Assembly: GCA_902803315.1 (NCBI GenBank)
Contig: CADCPM010000045.1
Coordinates: 1 to 35,267, forward strand
Direction: 5' to 3'
Length of the DNA stretch: 35,267 nucleotides
Origin: an uncultured Coriobacteriaceae bacterium
GTDB lineage: Bacteria; Actinomycetota; Coriobacteriia; Coriobacteriales; Atopobiaceae
Below are positions 1-9,138 of this stretch, one piece after another. Both the position numbers and the translations under genes were made by a program. Each line of letters opens with the position of its first letter. Position 1 is the stretch's first letter. Below the pieces are notes generated by a model, which searched no databases, was not told the DNA's origin, and was given only the letters and a program-made list of their open reading frames with translations.

Positions 1-535
1 GGCCGCCAGTGACCCAGGACTTGTCCCAACCGCGGTTCTGCACGTGGGTGAGCACCGACACGGAGGGTGCCGCCGCCTCCGCGGACAGCTCGGCGGCCTC
101 CTCCTTAGCCTGTTTCTCCTCAGCCGCGGGGGCCTCCTCCGCAGTGTCCTCCTTCACAGCGTCTTCCTTCGTCTCGACGTCCGTCTCGGCGTCGGCCTGG
201 GGTTTGTCTGCAGGCTCGTTGTCTAGACCATCCTTGGTCTTATCGGTCTGTTCGTCAGGATTCTGCCCCTCTACAAGCTCGTCCTGAGAATTAGTCTCGT
301 CTCCCTCAACTGCCTCCTGATTACCGCCATTGCCTTCGGGGGACTTTTCCTCTTCCATCGACTTCTCGCCGCCGCTCGGAGCAATTTTCTCCGAACTGGT
401 ACTCTTCGTGCTGCTTCCGATATCTTCTATTGCTTGCGCGGGTACGCTTGCAAACACGACGCAAAACGTCAAGAAAGCAACGAGCGCACCTCTGAGCATC
501 CGTGATATCGTCTGCGAATCGTCCTTCGCTCCCAT
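1..535 (-). CDS. Secreted surface protein with ChW-type repeat, N-terminal part only
   Basis: About 178 codons are visible before the window edge cuts the gene. The start is the ATG ending at 535, preceded by an AAAGGAG ribosome site. Residues 1-36 form a signal peptide: basic start, hydrophobic stretch LVAFLTFCVVFASV, and a probable cleavage after PAQA. The next ~120 residues are a very acidic Glu/Asp/Lys/Ala linker of low complexity. The last visible residues, VSVLTHVQNRGWDKSWVTGG, match the opening of a clostridial hydrophobic-W (ChW) repeat (THVQN.GW..WV..G). ChW repeats occur on secreted proteins of Gram-positive bacteria and usually come in tandem, often with a catalytic or adhesive domain further on. 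Which domain follows here cannot be seen. The ChW call rests on one partial repeat. Confidence 0.72.
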   Translation of the reverse strand, partial: MGAKDDSQTISRMLRGALVAFLTFCVVFASVPAQAIEDIGSSTKSTSSEKIAPSGGEKSMEEEKSPEGNGGNQEAVEGDETNSQDELVEGQNPDEQTDKTKDGLDNEPADKPQADAETDVETKEDAVKEDTAEEAPAAEEKQAKEEAAELSAEAAAPSVSVLTHVQNRGWDKSWVTGG

Positions 536-609
536 TACAGGCTCCTTTCAGCTAGGACCCTACCATAGCACGAATGCTCAAAGAATAGGCTAATTGTCTG
601 CTAAGCGAA

Positions 610-3600
610 CTAGTCAACGGACTTCAATGATTCAACCATGTTCACCTTATCCAGCTTGCGACGCATCACAAGCAGGATGATTGCCATAAAGATGAGCGTG
701 ATCGCAAATCCATAAATATAGCTCACGGGATGGATCGTACGCCCAAACATAACGTAGTCGACCTCGGCTGTGGTTACCACAAAGGTCTCCAGATACGTTC
801 CCAGTACCATGCCCAACAGGTCTCCCATAAGAACAAGCAGCACGATCTCGCGGTATAAATAGGCGTGCACTTCTCGTCTGGTAAAGCCCAGCACCTTCAA
901 GCTCGCGATCTCACGCACGCGCTCCTCTATATTTATGTTGGTGAGGTTATACAGCACGATGAACGCAAGCAGTCCCGCGCTTACTATAAGCACCACTACC
1001 ACGAGATCCACCACCGAAAGCATGTTGCGGTACGTCTCTATCGTTTCGTCCGAAAACACGACCGTCAAAACGTCCTCATTATCGTGAAGCACACCCGCGA
1101 CCCTATCACGCAGTTGCGGGTCTTCGGGCAAGGTGGCAAATGCCGTAGAGAAGACCGGCGGGTCCTGCGAGACCGTCTTCCATGCGTTGCGTCCCACGTA
1201 CACGGTATTGCCAACGTAGTTCTCGGCGATCCCCGTTACGGTAAGGGGATATCCCTCGCCAACGGCATTGCCTATGTCATCCTGGTCGTAGAGAACCACG
1301 GTGTCGCCAACGGACAGGCCGTACTTGAGTGAGATCTTCTCGGTTAGGACTACTGCATCGTCGCCTACGCTCACGTCCTCCCCGCTCTGGCGGTTCCGAA
1401 GCCTGAGCACGTGCGCCAAACTCTCATCCGATTGCGGAACCACCACCACGACGCGCAGCAGCTCTGCAGATCGGTCGTCACCGCGTGCCTGCATGTTCTT
1501 GGTTTGTACGCACTCTATGTCGTGCGCGTTTCCCACCGTCTCGAGTGTGTGCACCACTTCGTCCGCATCCGACTGTGAGACGCCGTCCTTGAGCCCCACC
1601 GTGGTGTTATAGCGAACGATTGGTCCATACTGACAATCGATGATGTCCCAAATGGCATCATGGAGGCCAAATCCCACCAAGAGCAGCGCGGTGCAACCCG
1701 AAATCCCCACGACCGTCATCGCAAGACGACGCTTGTAGCGAAACAGGTTCCTGCAAGTGACCTTCCACGAGAACGAGAGTCGCTGCCACAGAGGCTTCAT
1801 CCGCTCAAGGAATATGCGCTTTCCCGCGGCTGGAGCGCGAGGGAGCATGAGCGTCGCAGGAACCTCACGCAAGCTCGCCAACACGGCCGTATACGTTGCC
1901 AGAAGGGTCACCGCCACGCCAACGCCGCCAGACATCAACGCTATGGGTATATCGATGGGAAGCGGCAAGGGGTGCATTGGTATCGTATAGATAATGCCGT
2001 AAGACGACACGACCACCATGGGCAATACCTGAGAAAGGGCGACTATGCCAAGTATCGCGCCGGCAGCCGCCGCCGCGCCCGCATAGCACAGATACTTGCT
2101 GGCGATCCTTGCCTTGGAGTAGCCCAACGCCTTGTACGTCCCGATCTCAATGCGATCGTCGGCCACCATACGTGTCATCGTCGTGAGCGCCACAAGCGCG
2201 GCGACCAAGAAGAACATGAGAGGAAAGACGGTAGCTATGGAATCGATGCGACGAGAGTCCGCCTCATGCGTTGCTATGCCCTCGTTCTGCGTACGATCCA
2301 GAACATAGATGTCTGGGGGCTCGAGCTCGTCTATCTTTTTTTGGGCTTCGGCAAGCTCCTTCCTCGCGTCTGCCAGTTTTTCGTCAGCCTCCGCACGCCC
2401 CTTTTCAAGCTCCTTGAGTCCATCTTCGTAGGCAGCCTCGCCATCCGCGAGCTCCGCCCGACCCCGCTCGAGCTCGTCCGCAGCGGCATCAAGCTCTGCC
2501 TGACCTCGCTCAATCTGTTCGACGCCATCTTTGTACTCACGCTCACCAGCGGCAAGTTCCCGCTCCCCCGCCGCAAGCTCGGCCGCTCCCGAATCGAGTT
2601 TCGAACGCGTGGATTCCAGTTGGGCGATGCCGCCGAGCGCCTGATCGAGCTTATCGGTGGAGGGCAGGGCCGCGAGCTGCTGTTCCAATTGCCCGATTGC
2701 CGCCTGTCCCTCGTCAATGCGAGCGCGAACCTCAACGAGTTGCGCGGAAAGCGCCTCTCGCTGAGCTACGAGCTCGTCCCTTTGCGGACCTTCGGGCAAA
2801 ATCGCTATCTGCTCGTCCAGCGATGCGATGCCTGCCTCCAGTTGCACAGCTGCACCCTGCGCCTGCTCGACGCCAGCCTTCGCCTGGGCAATTCCAGCCT
2901 CTAGCTGCTCCCTGCCCGAAAGCAGTTCCGCACGTTGCGACTCCAGCTGGGAACGTGCCTCCGCAAGCGAGGCGTTCGGCCCGAGGCCAATGCCCGCCAG
3001 CAGCTCCCGCTTGCCCGCTTGCCACGAGGCTTCGCCATCATCCATTTCCTTGTGGCCTTGCGCGAGCTTGGCGCGCGAGGCGTCCAAGGTCTCCCTCGCG
3101 TCGGCCAGCTTGGCCTTCGACGCCTCAAGCTCCTGCTTTCCCTCGTCGTAGGAAACCTGCCCGTCTTCCAATTCCTTGCGACCACGCTTGAGTTCTTGGA
3201 CAGCCTCGTCGAGCTCCTTCTGGGCGTCAGCGAGCTCCCTCTTTGCCTTCGCCTCTTCCTTAGCATATTCCGCCTTGCCCTCGGCGAGCTCTTTCTGAGC
3301 CTCTGCGCGAACGTCGTCAAAGCGCATCTGGGAAAGCTCGCCCTCGTATGCCTCAAGTCTTTCGCGCACCGCGCCGACCGTTTGCTCGTATGCATCTGAA
3401 GCGCCCTTGAGGTCTTGCGCACCCCGCACGCGCACAAACAGCTCGGTATACGGCGTATCCTCGTCGAACGCCTCCTCACCAACACAGGCATACATGCCTA
3501 TAGAGCCTGAGCCCAACGTGGTAGACCCATAGCTGCCGGTGTATGGATAGACCGACGAACTCACAGTCCCAACGATTCGCAACGTACGCTCCCGCAGCAG

Positions 3601-4152
3601 GTCCGCCGAGTCGGACGCGCCATGCAAGATCTCCACCGTATCGCCTACGCCCACGCCCAGTCCCTGATCGTCGGCGCTTACCACGCATTCCTGCGGCCCA
3701 TTTGGCCAACTTCCCTCGCGTAGGAAAAGGCGATTCATATAGCGATTATCGTCAGCGTCCACCACGCTCTGACCCTTCGCCTCGGACTTCTGCGCGGCTT
3801 CCACGTCAAACGAGCTTATGCGCAACGCGAGCTGCTCGGAGCCCATGTGCGCCATCACGTCAGCCGAAATAGACGGCATGACCTCCTCAACGCCTTCCAC
3901 TTCGCGCACGCGTCCTATGTCGCTCTCGCCAAAGCCCAGCGTCGACACGACCCTCAGGTCATACAGGTACGTGCCATCGTATAGCTCGTCCGCAGCGTCA
4001 CGCATCGCAGGCCCACACATCTGCAATCCCGCAAAGAAGCCGCAGCCCAAAGCGACGATTCCCACGATGGCGAGGAATCGCCCCAAAGAGCCCCCGATGC
4101 CACGCACCACCGTCTTCGTGAAGGCTGAGGCTCCCCGTCTGCGCGCGGACAC
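610..4152 (-). CDS. Giant ABC transporter permease, FtsX/MacB type, with long coiled coil
   Basis: About 1180 residues. A transmembrane helix near residues 25-48 (FLAIVGIVALGCGFFAGL) is followed by an extracytoplasmic MacB-like region to about 270, then a Lys/Glu/Ala coiled coil at roughly 280-615 with many KELAEG, ELEKGRAE and ELAAGERE units. The first FtsX domain starts near 645 (FPLMFFLVAALVALTTMTRM, then EIGTYKALGYSKARI). A second FtsX domain lies near 1060-1175 (EIASLKVLGFTRREV). This architecture is typical of paired permeases in Gram-positive bacteria whose ATPase is a separate gene. The adjacent upstream ATPase at 4155-4856 is the obvious partner. I chose the GTG at 4152 because GGAG lies 8 nt before it; a GTG at 4161, overlapping the ATPase stop, is the alternative. 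Cargo is unknown; lipids, peptides or mechanical signalling to cell-wall enzymes are all possible for the family. Confidence 0.9.
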   Translation of the reverse strand: MSARRRGASAFTKTVVRGIGGSLGRFLAIVGIVALGCGFFAGLQMCGPAMRDAADELYDGTYLYDLRVVSTLGFGESDIGRVREVEGVEEVMPSISADVMAHMGSEQLALRISSFDVEAAQKSEAKGQSVVDADDNRYMNRLFLREGSWPNGPQECVVSADDQGLGVGVGDTVEILHGASDSADLLRERTLRIVGTVSSSVYPYTGSYGSTTLGSGSIGMYACVGEEAFDEDTPYTELFVRVRGAQDLKGASDAYEQTVGAVRERLEAYEGELSQMRFDDVRAEAQKELAEGKAEYAKEEAKAKRELADAQKELDEAVQELKRGRKELEDGQVSYDEGKQELEASKAKLADARETLDASRAKLAQGHKEMDDGEASWQAGKRELLAGIGLGPNASLAEARSQLESQRAELLSGREQLEAGIAQAKAGVEQAQGAAVQLEAGIASLDEQIAILPEGPQRDELVAQREALSAQLVEVRARIDEGQAAIGQLEQQLAALPSTDKLDQALGGIAQLESTRSKLDSGAAELAAGERELAAGEREYKDGVEQIERGQAELDAAADELERGRAELADGEAAYEDGLKELEKGRAEADEKLADARKELAEAQKKIDELEPPDIYVLDRTQNEGIATHEADSRRIDSIATVFPLMFFLVAALVALTTMTRMVADDRIEIGTYKALGYSKARIASKYLCYAGAAAAAGAILGIVALSQVLPMVVVSSYGIIYTIPMHPLPLPIDIPIALMSGGVGVAVTLLATYTAVLASLREVPATLMLPRAPAAGKRIFLERMKPLWQRLSFSWKVTCRNLFRYKRRLAMTVVGISGCTALLLVGFGLHDAIWDIIDCQYGPIVRYNTTVGLKDGVSQSDADEVVHTLETVGNAHDIECVQTKNMQARGDDRSAELLRVVVVVPQSDESLAHVLRLRNRQSGEDVSVGDDAVVLTEKISLKYGLSVGDTVVLYDQDDIGNAVGEGYPLTVTGIAENYVGNTVYVGRNAWKTVSQDPPVFSTAFATLPEDPQLRDRVAGVLHDNEDVLTVVFSDETIETYRNMLSVVDLVVVVLIVSAGLLAFIVLYNLTNINIEERVREIASLKVLGFTRREVHAYLYREIVLLVLMGDLLGMVLGTYLETFVVTTAEVDYVMFGRTIHPVSYIYGFAITLIFMAIILLVMRRKLDKVNMVESLKSVD

Positions 4153-4154
4153 TC

Positions 4155-4856
4155 TTACCACTCCAGCGTAGAAGCGCTCACGGGATGCGCGTTTGCCTCT
4201 ATCTGCGTCGCTCGACCCTCGCGTACGTGAATGACGCGATCGGCAATGCGCGTAAACGCAAGGTTATGCGTTACGATGGCAACGGTTCGGCCGAAAGTCC
4301 TGCACGTGTCTTGCAGGAGTGTGAGTATTTGTTTGCCTGTCTGGTAGTCAAGTGCGCCGGTAGGCTCGTCACAGAGCAGGAGCTTGGGATTCTTCGCAAG
4401 TGCACGAGCAATGGCAACGCGCTGCTGCTCGCCTCCCGAAAGCTGTGCCGGGAAGTTGTCCATGCGATCCTTAAGCCCAACCTGCTCCAAGGTCTTATCG
4501 GCAGGAAGCGGGTCTTCGCATATTTGATTGGCCAGCTCGACGTTTTCCAATGCGGTTAGGTTTTGCACCAGATTGTAAAACTGGAACACGAACCCAATGT
4601 CGTGGCGACGGTACCTTGTGAGCTCGGCTTCTCCCAGCGCGCTTACCTCGCACCCATCTAGGATAATGGTTCCCGACGTCGCCGCGTCCATACCGCCAAG
4701 CATATTGAGCAATGTCGTCTTTCCCGCGCCCGAGGGGCCCACGATCACGACGAGCTCGCCCTCCTCTATGGTAAAGCTCATGCCATGGACGGCATGCACC
4801 TCCACGTCACCCATCTGATATGTCTTGCATACGTCAGTGAACTCGACAAACGCCAT
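4155..4856 (-). CDS. ABC transporter ATP-binding protein, MacB/LolD type
   Basis: This is a 233-residue ATPase of the LolD/MacB/FtsE group. Visible motifs are Walker [10 protein letters not shown] (~40-48), Q-loop [17 protein letters not shown] (~90), signature [16 protein letters not shown] (~138-153), Walker [13 protein letters not shown] (~160-171) and switch His in VTHN (~195). It hydrolyses ATP at the inner face of the membrane to drive its permease. The giant FtsX permease begins within a few bases of this gene's stop, so translation is probably coupled and the two form one transporter. No dedicated substrate-binding protein or two-component system is adjacent. The region upstream of the start (4857-5141) contains a long hairpin rather than a gene. 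Confidence 0.95.
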   Translation of the reverse strand: MAFVEFTDVCKTYQMGDVEVHAVHGMSFTIEEGELVVIVGPSGAGKTTLLNMLGGMDAATSGTIILDGCEVSALGEAELTRYRRHDIGFVFQFYNLVQNLTALENVELANQICEDPLPADKTLEQVGLKDRMDNFPAQLSGGEQQRVAIARALAKNPKLLLCDEPTGALDYQTGKQILTLLQDTCRTFGRTVAIVTHNLAFTRIADRVIHVREGRATQIEANAHPVSASTLEW

Positions 4857-4958
4857 GGTGCCCCCGCCAACGCCTTGCCAGTCGTCGCTTTATACATTGT
4901 TGCACATAATCGCAGGAGCGCAGGTGCTTGTAGACACACTTTAGACAAACACTACAGG

Positions 4959-5092
4959 CTAGGCGCTACAGCTCAGACTCCTGCGCCTTCGCCGGTCCCG
5001 CATGCGGCTCCGCGCTCGCTTCGCTCGCTCGCTTCGTGAGTCGCCGCTTGCGGTCCGGACAAAGGCGCAGGAGTCTGAGCTGTAGCGCCTAG
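4959..5092. repeat. Long hairpin element, family 1 copy A
   Basis: A perfect 31-bp inverted repeat (arms 4959-4989 and 5062-5092) encloses a 72-nt core (4990-5061). The core contains GGCTCCGCGCTCGCTTCGC and a second small inverted segment, and is 71/72 identical to copy B at 6264-6335. The arms differ from those of copy B, yet stay fully complementary. It lies 50 nt past the stop of the FHA gene, where it could end transcription, but no T-run follows either arm. A smaller related copy is at 15967-16073. The surrounding 4857-5141 gap holds no other recognisable gene. Confidence 0.9.
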
Positions 5093-5141
5093 CAAGGCGT
5101 ATAGCAGGCTGCTCGACTGGCGACCATATGCTGCCAGCACG

Positions 5142-6065
5142 CTACACAAGCTCAAAGCGCAAGGGACGACTCGGCCCAAGATACACGATATCGCCCTCTT
5201 CCAGGGGATAGGGGTCGGCGGTTCCTAGCATAAGGCGCTCACCGCTCGCCGTGACGACCATCGTGCCGTGATATGCGAAGTTGGTAATGGTCCAACGACC
5301 GTCCACGACGCCAATGGCACATTGCTTCGGTTCGACGTAAGGGAAACCATCCGAGTCAAGGCGCACGTTAACCTCGGGAGGACAATCCTCCTCCTCTACC
5401 ACCGCTCCAATGCAGTCTCCCGACCTCAATTGCAGCCTAAAGCCTTCCCCATCGCTCAAACATGCCTCACCGGCAGTCTTGGCGTCCACAAAGCGCAAGG
5501 TGGGGGGCTCTGGGCTTGCGTCACCATCGCCGTCGCTGCGTGTGACGGGCAGCACGGTAGTCTCGGGAGCGGGTTGTTGCTCAAGCACCGTCGGCTCAAG
5601 GGGCTCGAACTCCGCCGTCGTTGACGCCGAAGTGACCTCTGTTTCATTCTCCGGCTCCGCAAACTGGCAAATCGCCTCTACCTCGCCGATCTGGACCGCA
5701 TCGTCCGGCTCCACAAACACCTGCGGCTCTCCTGCAATCCAATAGCCCTTCTCCTGGGCCTTTCCAAGTACGTAGGCCGCAACGCTCGCCTCTTTTCGCG
5801 CGGTATCGATACCCCAATACTCATCCCAGTCCTCAGGGCTCACCAAGATCTCGATGAGATTCGCGGCCTCCTTATACTGCGGCCATTCGCGCACGGTATG
5901 GCGGACCTCATGCCAAGCGGCATAATTTACCGTCAGCGGGTCGAGCATGCGCCGGTCGTCTGGCCTCGCCCCATTGCCTATGCGCGAGAACACGCTATGC
6001 GACCACTTGCGCACACGATGCATAACAGGACCAAGTCCCAATTCGTCTTCCAGTGGAGTTGGCAC
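5142..6065 (-). CDS. FHA-domain protein with FhaA-like (DUF3662-type) N-terminus
   Basis: A 307-residue protein with no membrane segment. The start is the GTG ending at 6065 with AGAAGGAG upstream. Residues ~20-130 resemble the FhaA N-terminal domain (DUF3662): LVSPEDWDEYW followed by a YVLGKAQEKGYWIAGEPQVF segment. Residues ~135-200 are an acidic, Pro/Thr-rich linker. Residues ~210-307 look like a forkhead-associated fold that binds phosphothreonine, with WTITNFAYHGTMV, a turn GERLMLG and the terminal EGDIVYLGPSRPLRFEL typical of the last FHA strands. The usual GR..S..H signature of strands 3-5 is weak, so phosphopeptide binding is uncertain. FhaA-like proteins act with Ser/Thr kinases in cell-envelope control in Actinomycetota; no kinase is next to this gene. 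Confidence 0.7.
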   Translation of the reverse strand: MPTPLEDELGLGPVMHRVRKWSHSVFSRIGNGARPDDRRMLDPLTVNYAAWHEVRHTVREWPQYKEAANLIEILVSPEDWDEYWGIDTARKEASVAAYVLGKAQEKGYWIAGEPQVFVEPDDAVQIGEVEAICQFAEPENETEVTSASTTAEFEPLEPTVLEQQPAPETTVLPVTRSDGDGDASPEPPTLRFVDAKTAGEACLSDGEGFRLQLRSGDCIGAVVEEEDCPPEVNVRLDSDGFPYVEPKQCAIGVVDGRWTITNFAYHGTMVVTASGERLMLGTADPYPLEEGDIVYLGPSRPLRFELV

Positions 6066-6236
6066 GGCGGCTCCTTCTCTACGTACGCATGGCCATGCCG
6101 AAGCCAGCGCTCACACACCATTGTTCCCGTTTTGGTAAGAGTCTAGACTAATCCTCCGCAGAATTCCTATGTAAGAACCAACATACGCAAAGTGCACCGC
6201 AGGAGGAATTGTCTGCCCACTTGCGAACAGTGCAAC

Positions 6237-6363
6237 CGGTTACAGTTCACACCCCCACACCTTCGCCGGTCCCGCATGCGGCTCCGCGCTCGCTTCGCTC
6301 GCTCACTTCGTGAGTCGCCGCTTGCGGTCCGGACAAAGGTGCGGGGGGTGTGAACTGTAACCG
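6237..6363. repeat. Long hairpin element, family 1 copy B
   Basis: Arms 6237-6263 and 6336-6363 pair over about 27 bp with one mismatch and one extra G. The 72-nt core 6264-6335 differs from copy A by one base. Compared with copy A, nine left-arm positions differ and eight of these are matched by a complementary change in the right arm. It sits in the 403-nt divergent gap between the FHA gene (start 6065) and fumC (start 6469), about 105 nt upstream of fumC. Apart from this element and a possible fumC -10 box (TATACT, 6423-6428) I see nothing else in the gap. Confidence 0.9.
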
Positions 6364-6468
6364 CTGCCACTGAGCAAACGCCTTCGCAAGACGTGTGGGC
6401 AAAACCCACCACCACACTCGCGTATACTTGTGCAGGACACGCCCTCATAGATAGGAGAAGAGAGTAGC

Positions 6469-7845
6469 ATGGACTGTCGCATCGAGCATGACTCCATGGG
6501 TGAGGTTCTTGTCCCCGCACACGCATTGTGGGGAGCTCAGACCCAGCGCAGTCATGAGAACTTCCGCATAGGCACCGAACGCATGCCGCAAGAGATCATT
6601 CGGGCATTCGCCATTCTTAAGAAGGCGGCGGCTAAGGCAAATAGCGAACTTGGCCATATGGACGACGCCACCTGCGCGCTCGTTGGGCGCGTATGCGACG
6701 AGATATTGGCAGGAGAGCACGACGACGCCTTTCCGCTCGTGGTATGGCAAACGGGTTCTGGCACGCAGTCAAACATGAACGTAAACGAAGTGATTGCCAA
6801 TCGTGCAAACCAACTGCGCGACGAGGGAAGCGCAGCTGCGCCGTTGCACCCCAACGACACCGTGAACATGAGCCAGTCGTCCAACGACACCTTCCCCACC
6901 GCTCTCCACATTGCCGCCACGCTCTCCCTCACGGAGCGGCTCATGCCAGCCATCGACGACCTTGTCGCAACGTTCGTGCGGCTCGAAGAGCAGAACCAAG
7001 GAATAGTAAAGGCAGGCCGCACGCACCTGCAGGATGCGGTTCCGATTGCCTTTAGCCAGGAGATAAGCGGCTGGCGCACCATGCTCGAGGCCTCACGCTC
7101 GCAGATTCAGGCATCGCTACCCTACCTTGCGTGCCTGGCATTGGGGGGTACGGCCGTAGGCACCGGCCTCAACGCGCCCAAGGGTTTTGACGTTGCCGTC
7201 GCCCGTCACATTAGCGAGCTGACTGGCCTCGAATTCAAGACCGACCCAAACAAGTTCCACGCCCTCACATCCAAAGATGCCGTCGCCTTCGCGCACGGTG
7301 CCGTAAGAACGCTGGCGGCCAACATGATGAAGGTCGCCAACGACGTTCGCTGGCTTGCAAGCGGTCCGCGAGATGGCCTTGGCGAGATTTCCATACCCGA
7401 GAACGAACCAGGCAGCTCCATTATGCCCGGCAAGGTAAACCCAACCCAATGCGAGGCGGTCACCATGGTGGCAGTGCAGGTTATGGGCAACGATGCCACC
7501 ATAGGCTTTGCCGCGAGTCAGGGAAACTTCGAGCTCAACGTATTCATGCCCGTGATCGCGTACGACTTTTTGCAGTCCGTGCGTCTGCTTGCCGACGCCA
7601 TTGAGTCCTTCAACAGGAACTGCGCTGTGGGAATAGTGGCAAATCGGGAAAAAATGGCACAGAATCTTGATGAATCGCTTATGCTTGTCACCTGTTTGAA
7701 CCCCCACATCGGGTACGAGAAGGCCGCGGCTGTTGCGCATAAGGCATATAAGGAGGGCACGAGCCTTCGCGATGCCTGCCTCGATCTCGGCTTTCTTTCG
7801 GGCGAGCAGTTCGATGAGGTGTTCAAACCAGAGGAAATGGTGTAG
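6469..7845 (+). CDS. fumC: Fumarate hydratase, class II
   Basis: The 458-residue protein covers the whole class II fumarase, which hydrates fumarate to (S)-malate without a metal. Near the N-terminus it has the TGSGTQSNMNVNEVIANRA block (~95-113), then NMSQSSNDTFPTALHIA (~138-154), GRTHLQDAVPI with the catalytic-site His (~183-193), and the superfamily signature GSSIMPGKVNP (~315-325) carrying the catalytic Ser loop. The start ATG has AGGAGA upstream and a possible -10 TATACT at 6423-6428. The malic enzyme follows 65 nt later on the same strand, so the pair would take fumarate to malate and on to pyruvate plus CO2, or run in reverse toward fumarate. Argininosuccinate lyase and aspartase share the fold, but the motifs fit fumarase best. 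Confidence 0.96.
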   Translation: MDCRIEHDSMGEVLVPAHALWGAQTQRSHENFRIGTERMPQEIIRAFAILKKAAAKANSELGHMDDATCALVGRVCDEILAGEHDDAFPLVVWQTGSGTQSNMNVNEVIANRANQLRDEGSAAAPLHPNDTVNMSQSSNDTFPTALHIAATLSLTERLMPAIDDLVATFVRLEEQNQGIVKAGRTHLQDAVPIAFSQEISGWRTMLEASRSQIQASLPYLACLALGGTAVGTGLNAPKGFDVAVARHISELTGLEFKTDPNKFHALTSKDAVAFAHGAVRTLAANMMKVANDVRWLASGPRDGLGEISIPENEPGSSIMPGKVNPTQCEAVTMVAVQVMGNDATIGFAASQGNFELNVFMPVIAYDFLQSVRLLADAIESFNRNCAVGIVANREKMAQNLDESLMLVTCLNPHIGYEKAAAVAHKAYKEGTSLRDACLDLGFLSGEQFDEVFKPEEMV

Positions 7846-7860
7846 CGGAAAAGGACAGAT

Positions 7861-7891
7861 GGCACAAAAGGGGACCGTCCCCTTTTGTGCC
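7861..7891. repeat. 31-bp perfect palindrome between fumC and malic enzyme
   Basis: Arms of 15 nt (GGCACAAAAGGGGAC and its exact complement) flank a single central base. It fills half of the 65-nt spacer between the fumC stop and the malic enzyme ribosome site. It may act as an attenuator or mRNA-stabilising hairpin. The same GGGGACGGTCCCC-type palindrome is, from memory, dispersed in many genomes, which would make it a REP-like element. Confidence 0.85.
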
Positions 7892-7910
7892 AAGGAATCA
7901 GAGGAGAGAT

Positions 7911-9083
7911 ATGGATACCACACAGGACACGAGCGCGAGAAGCTTGGCGCTGCACGAAAGGCTACATGGGAAGATAGAGGTCGTTGCCCGCGCCAAGGCA
8001 AACACCGCCGAGGACCTTGCCCTTCTGTATACGCCTGGTGTGGCGGAGCCCTGCCGCGCCATAGAGGCGGACTACCAAAAGTCCTGGGAGCTCACCCGCC
8101 GCTCGAACCTGGTTGCCGTCATTACCGACGGCACCGCCGTACTGGGCCTGGGCGACATCGGACCCGCTGCGGGTATGCCCGTTATGGAGGGAAAGTGCCT
8201 GCTTTTTAAGGAGTTCGGCGATGTCGACGCATTTCCCCTATGCATCGACACCCACGACGTGGACGAGGCGGTACGCACCATCTACCTTGTCTCCAAGAGC
8301 TTTGGCGGCATTAACCTGGAGGACATTGCCGCTCCACGTTGCTTCGAGATCGAGCAACGCCTCAAGGAGATCTGCGACATTCCCGTATTCCACGACGACC
8401 AGCACGGCACGGCCATCGTTACCGCAGCCGGCCTTCTCAACGCCATAAAGCTCACCAAGAAGGAGATGGGCAAGCTCAAGATTGTCATCTCGGGAGCCGG
8501 TGCCGCTGGCATCGCAATCGGCACGCTTCTGTTACACATGGGCTTTGGCGACGTAATATGCTGCGACCGGGGTGGCGCGCTCTATGAGGGGCGCAGCAAC
8601 ATGAATGACTCCAAATCCGCGTTCGCCCGCATCTCCAACAGGCAGAAAGAGGCGGGTACCCTTGCCGACGTAATGGCGGGCGCAGACATATTCGTTGGAG
8701 TTTCGGGCCCTGGCCTCGTAACGAAGGACATGGTTGCCTCCATGGCACCAAATCCGATCGTCTTCGCGCAGGCCAATCCCATACCGGAGATCATGCCCAA
8801 CGAGGCAAAGGAAGCAGGGGCCGCCGTCGTTGCCACCGGTCGTTCTGACTTCCCCAATCAGATCAATAACGTACTCGTGTTTCCCGGAATCTTTAAGGGG
8901 GCGCTCGCAAGTCGTGCCCCACAGATAACCGAGGAGATGGAAATCGCTGCCACATACGCCATCGCCTCACTCGTAACCGACGACAAGCTCAGCGCCGACT
9001 ACGTCATTCCCTCCGCGCTCGACAAGACCGTGGCAGACGTCGTGGCCAAGTCGGTTGCCACCATAGCCCTACGCGATCGCTAA
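7911..9083 (+). CDS. NAD(P)-dependent malic enzyme
   Basis: The 390-residue protein is the short bacterial malic enzyme, which oxidatively decarboxylates (S)-malate to pyruvate, CO2 and NAD(P)H. Visible landmarks are [11 protein letters not shown] with the catalytic Tyr (~35-45), [17 protein letters not shown] with the catalytic Lys (~80-96), the metal-binding segment [12 protein letters not shown] (~160-171), a Rossmann loop [12 protein letters not shown] (~193-204) and [10 protein letters not shown] (~285-294). I placed the start at the ATG at 7911, which has AGGAGA just before it; a GTG at 7887 lies inside the palindrome and has no ribosome site. It is probably co-transcribed with fumC. 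Coenzyme preference (maeA-like or maeB-like) cannot be decided by eye; the phosphotransacetylase tail of long MaeB is absent. Confidence 0.94.
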   Translation: MDTTQDTSARSLALHERLHGKIEVVARAKANTAEDLALLYTPGVAEPCRAIEADYQKSWELTRRSNLVAVITDGTAVLGLGDIGPAAGMPVMEGKCLLFKEFGDVDAFPLCIDTHDVDEAVRTIYLVSKSFGGINLEDIAAPRCFEIEQRLKEICDIPVFHDDQHGTAIVTAAGLLNAIKLTKKEMGKLKIVISGAGAAGIAIGTLLLHMGFGDVICCDRGGALYEGRSNMNDSKSAFARISNRQKEAGTLADVMAGADIFVGVSGPGLVTKDMVASMAPNPIVFAQANPIPEIMPNEAKEAGAAVVATGRSDFPNQINNVLVFPGIFKGALASRAPQITEEMEIAATYAIASLVTDDKLSADYVIPSALDKTVADVVAKSVATIALRDR

Positions 9084-9092
9084 ACCTGGTGT

Positions 9093-9131
9093 CGGGTGGC
9101 ACAGTTACACCTGGTATAAGTGTGCCACCCG
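9093..9131. terminator. Hairpin between convergent malic enzyme and yolD-like genes
   Basis: Arms CGGGTGGCACA (9093-9103) and TGTGCCACCCG (9121-9131) pair over 11 bp around a 17-nt loop, between the malic enzyme stop (9083) and the end of the opposing gene (9139). No T-run follows, so it is either a weak bidirectional terminator or a REP-like element. A direct repeat ACCTGGTRT (9084 and 9109) overlaps it. Confidence 0.5.
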
Positions 9132-9138
9132 CATCTCG

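Noticed and set aside
1660..2904. A 414-codon open frame on the plus strand
   Set aside because: It lies antisense within the giant permease gene, whose coiled-coil and FtsX motifs are clear; no ribosome site or family motif on this strand.
6167..6526. Open frames across the family 1 hairpin upstream of fumC
   Set aside because: They arise from the SERSER-type repeat translation and have no ribosome site or conserved motif.
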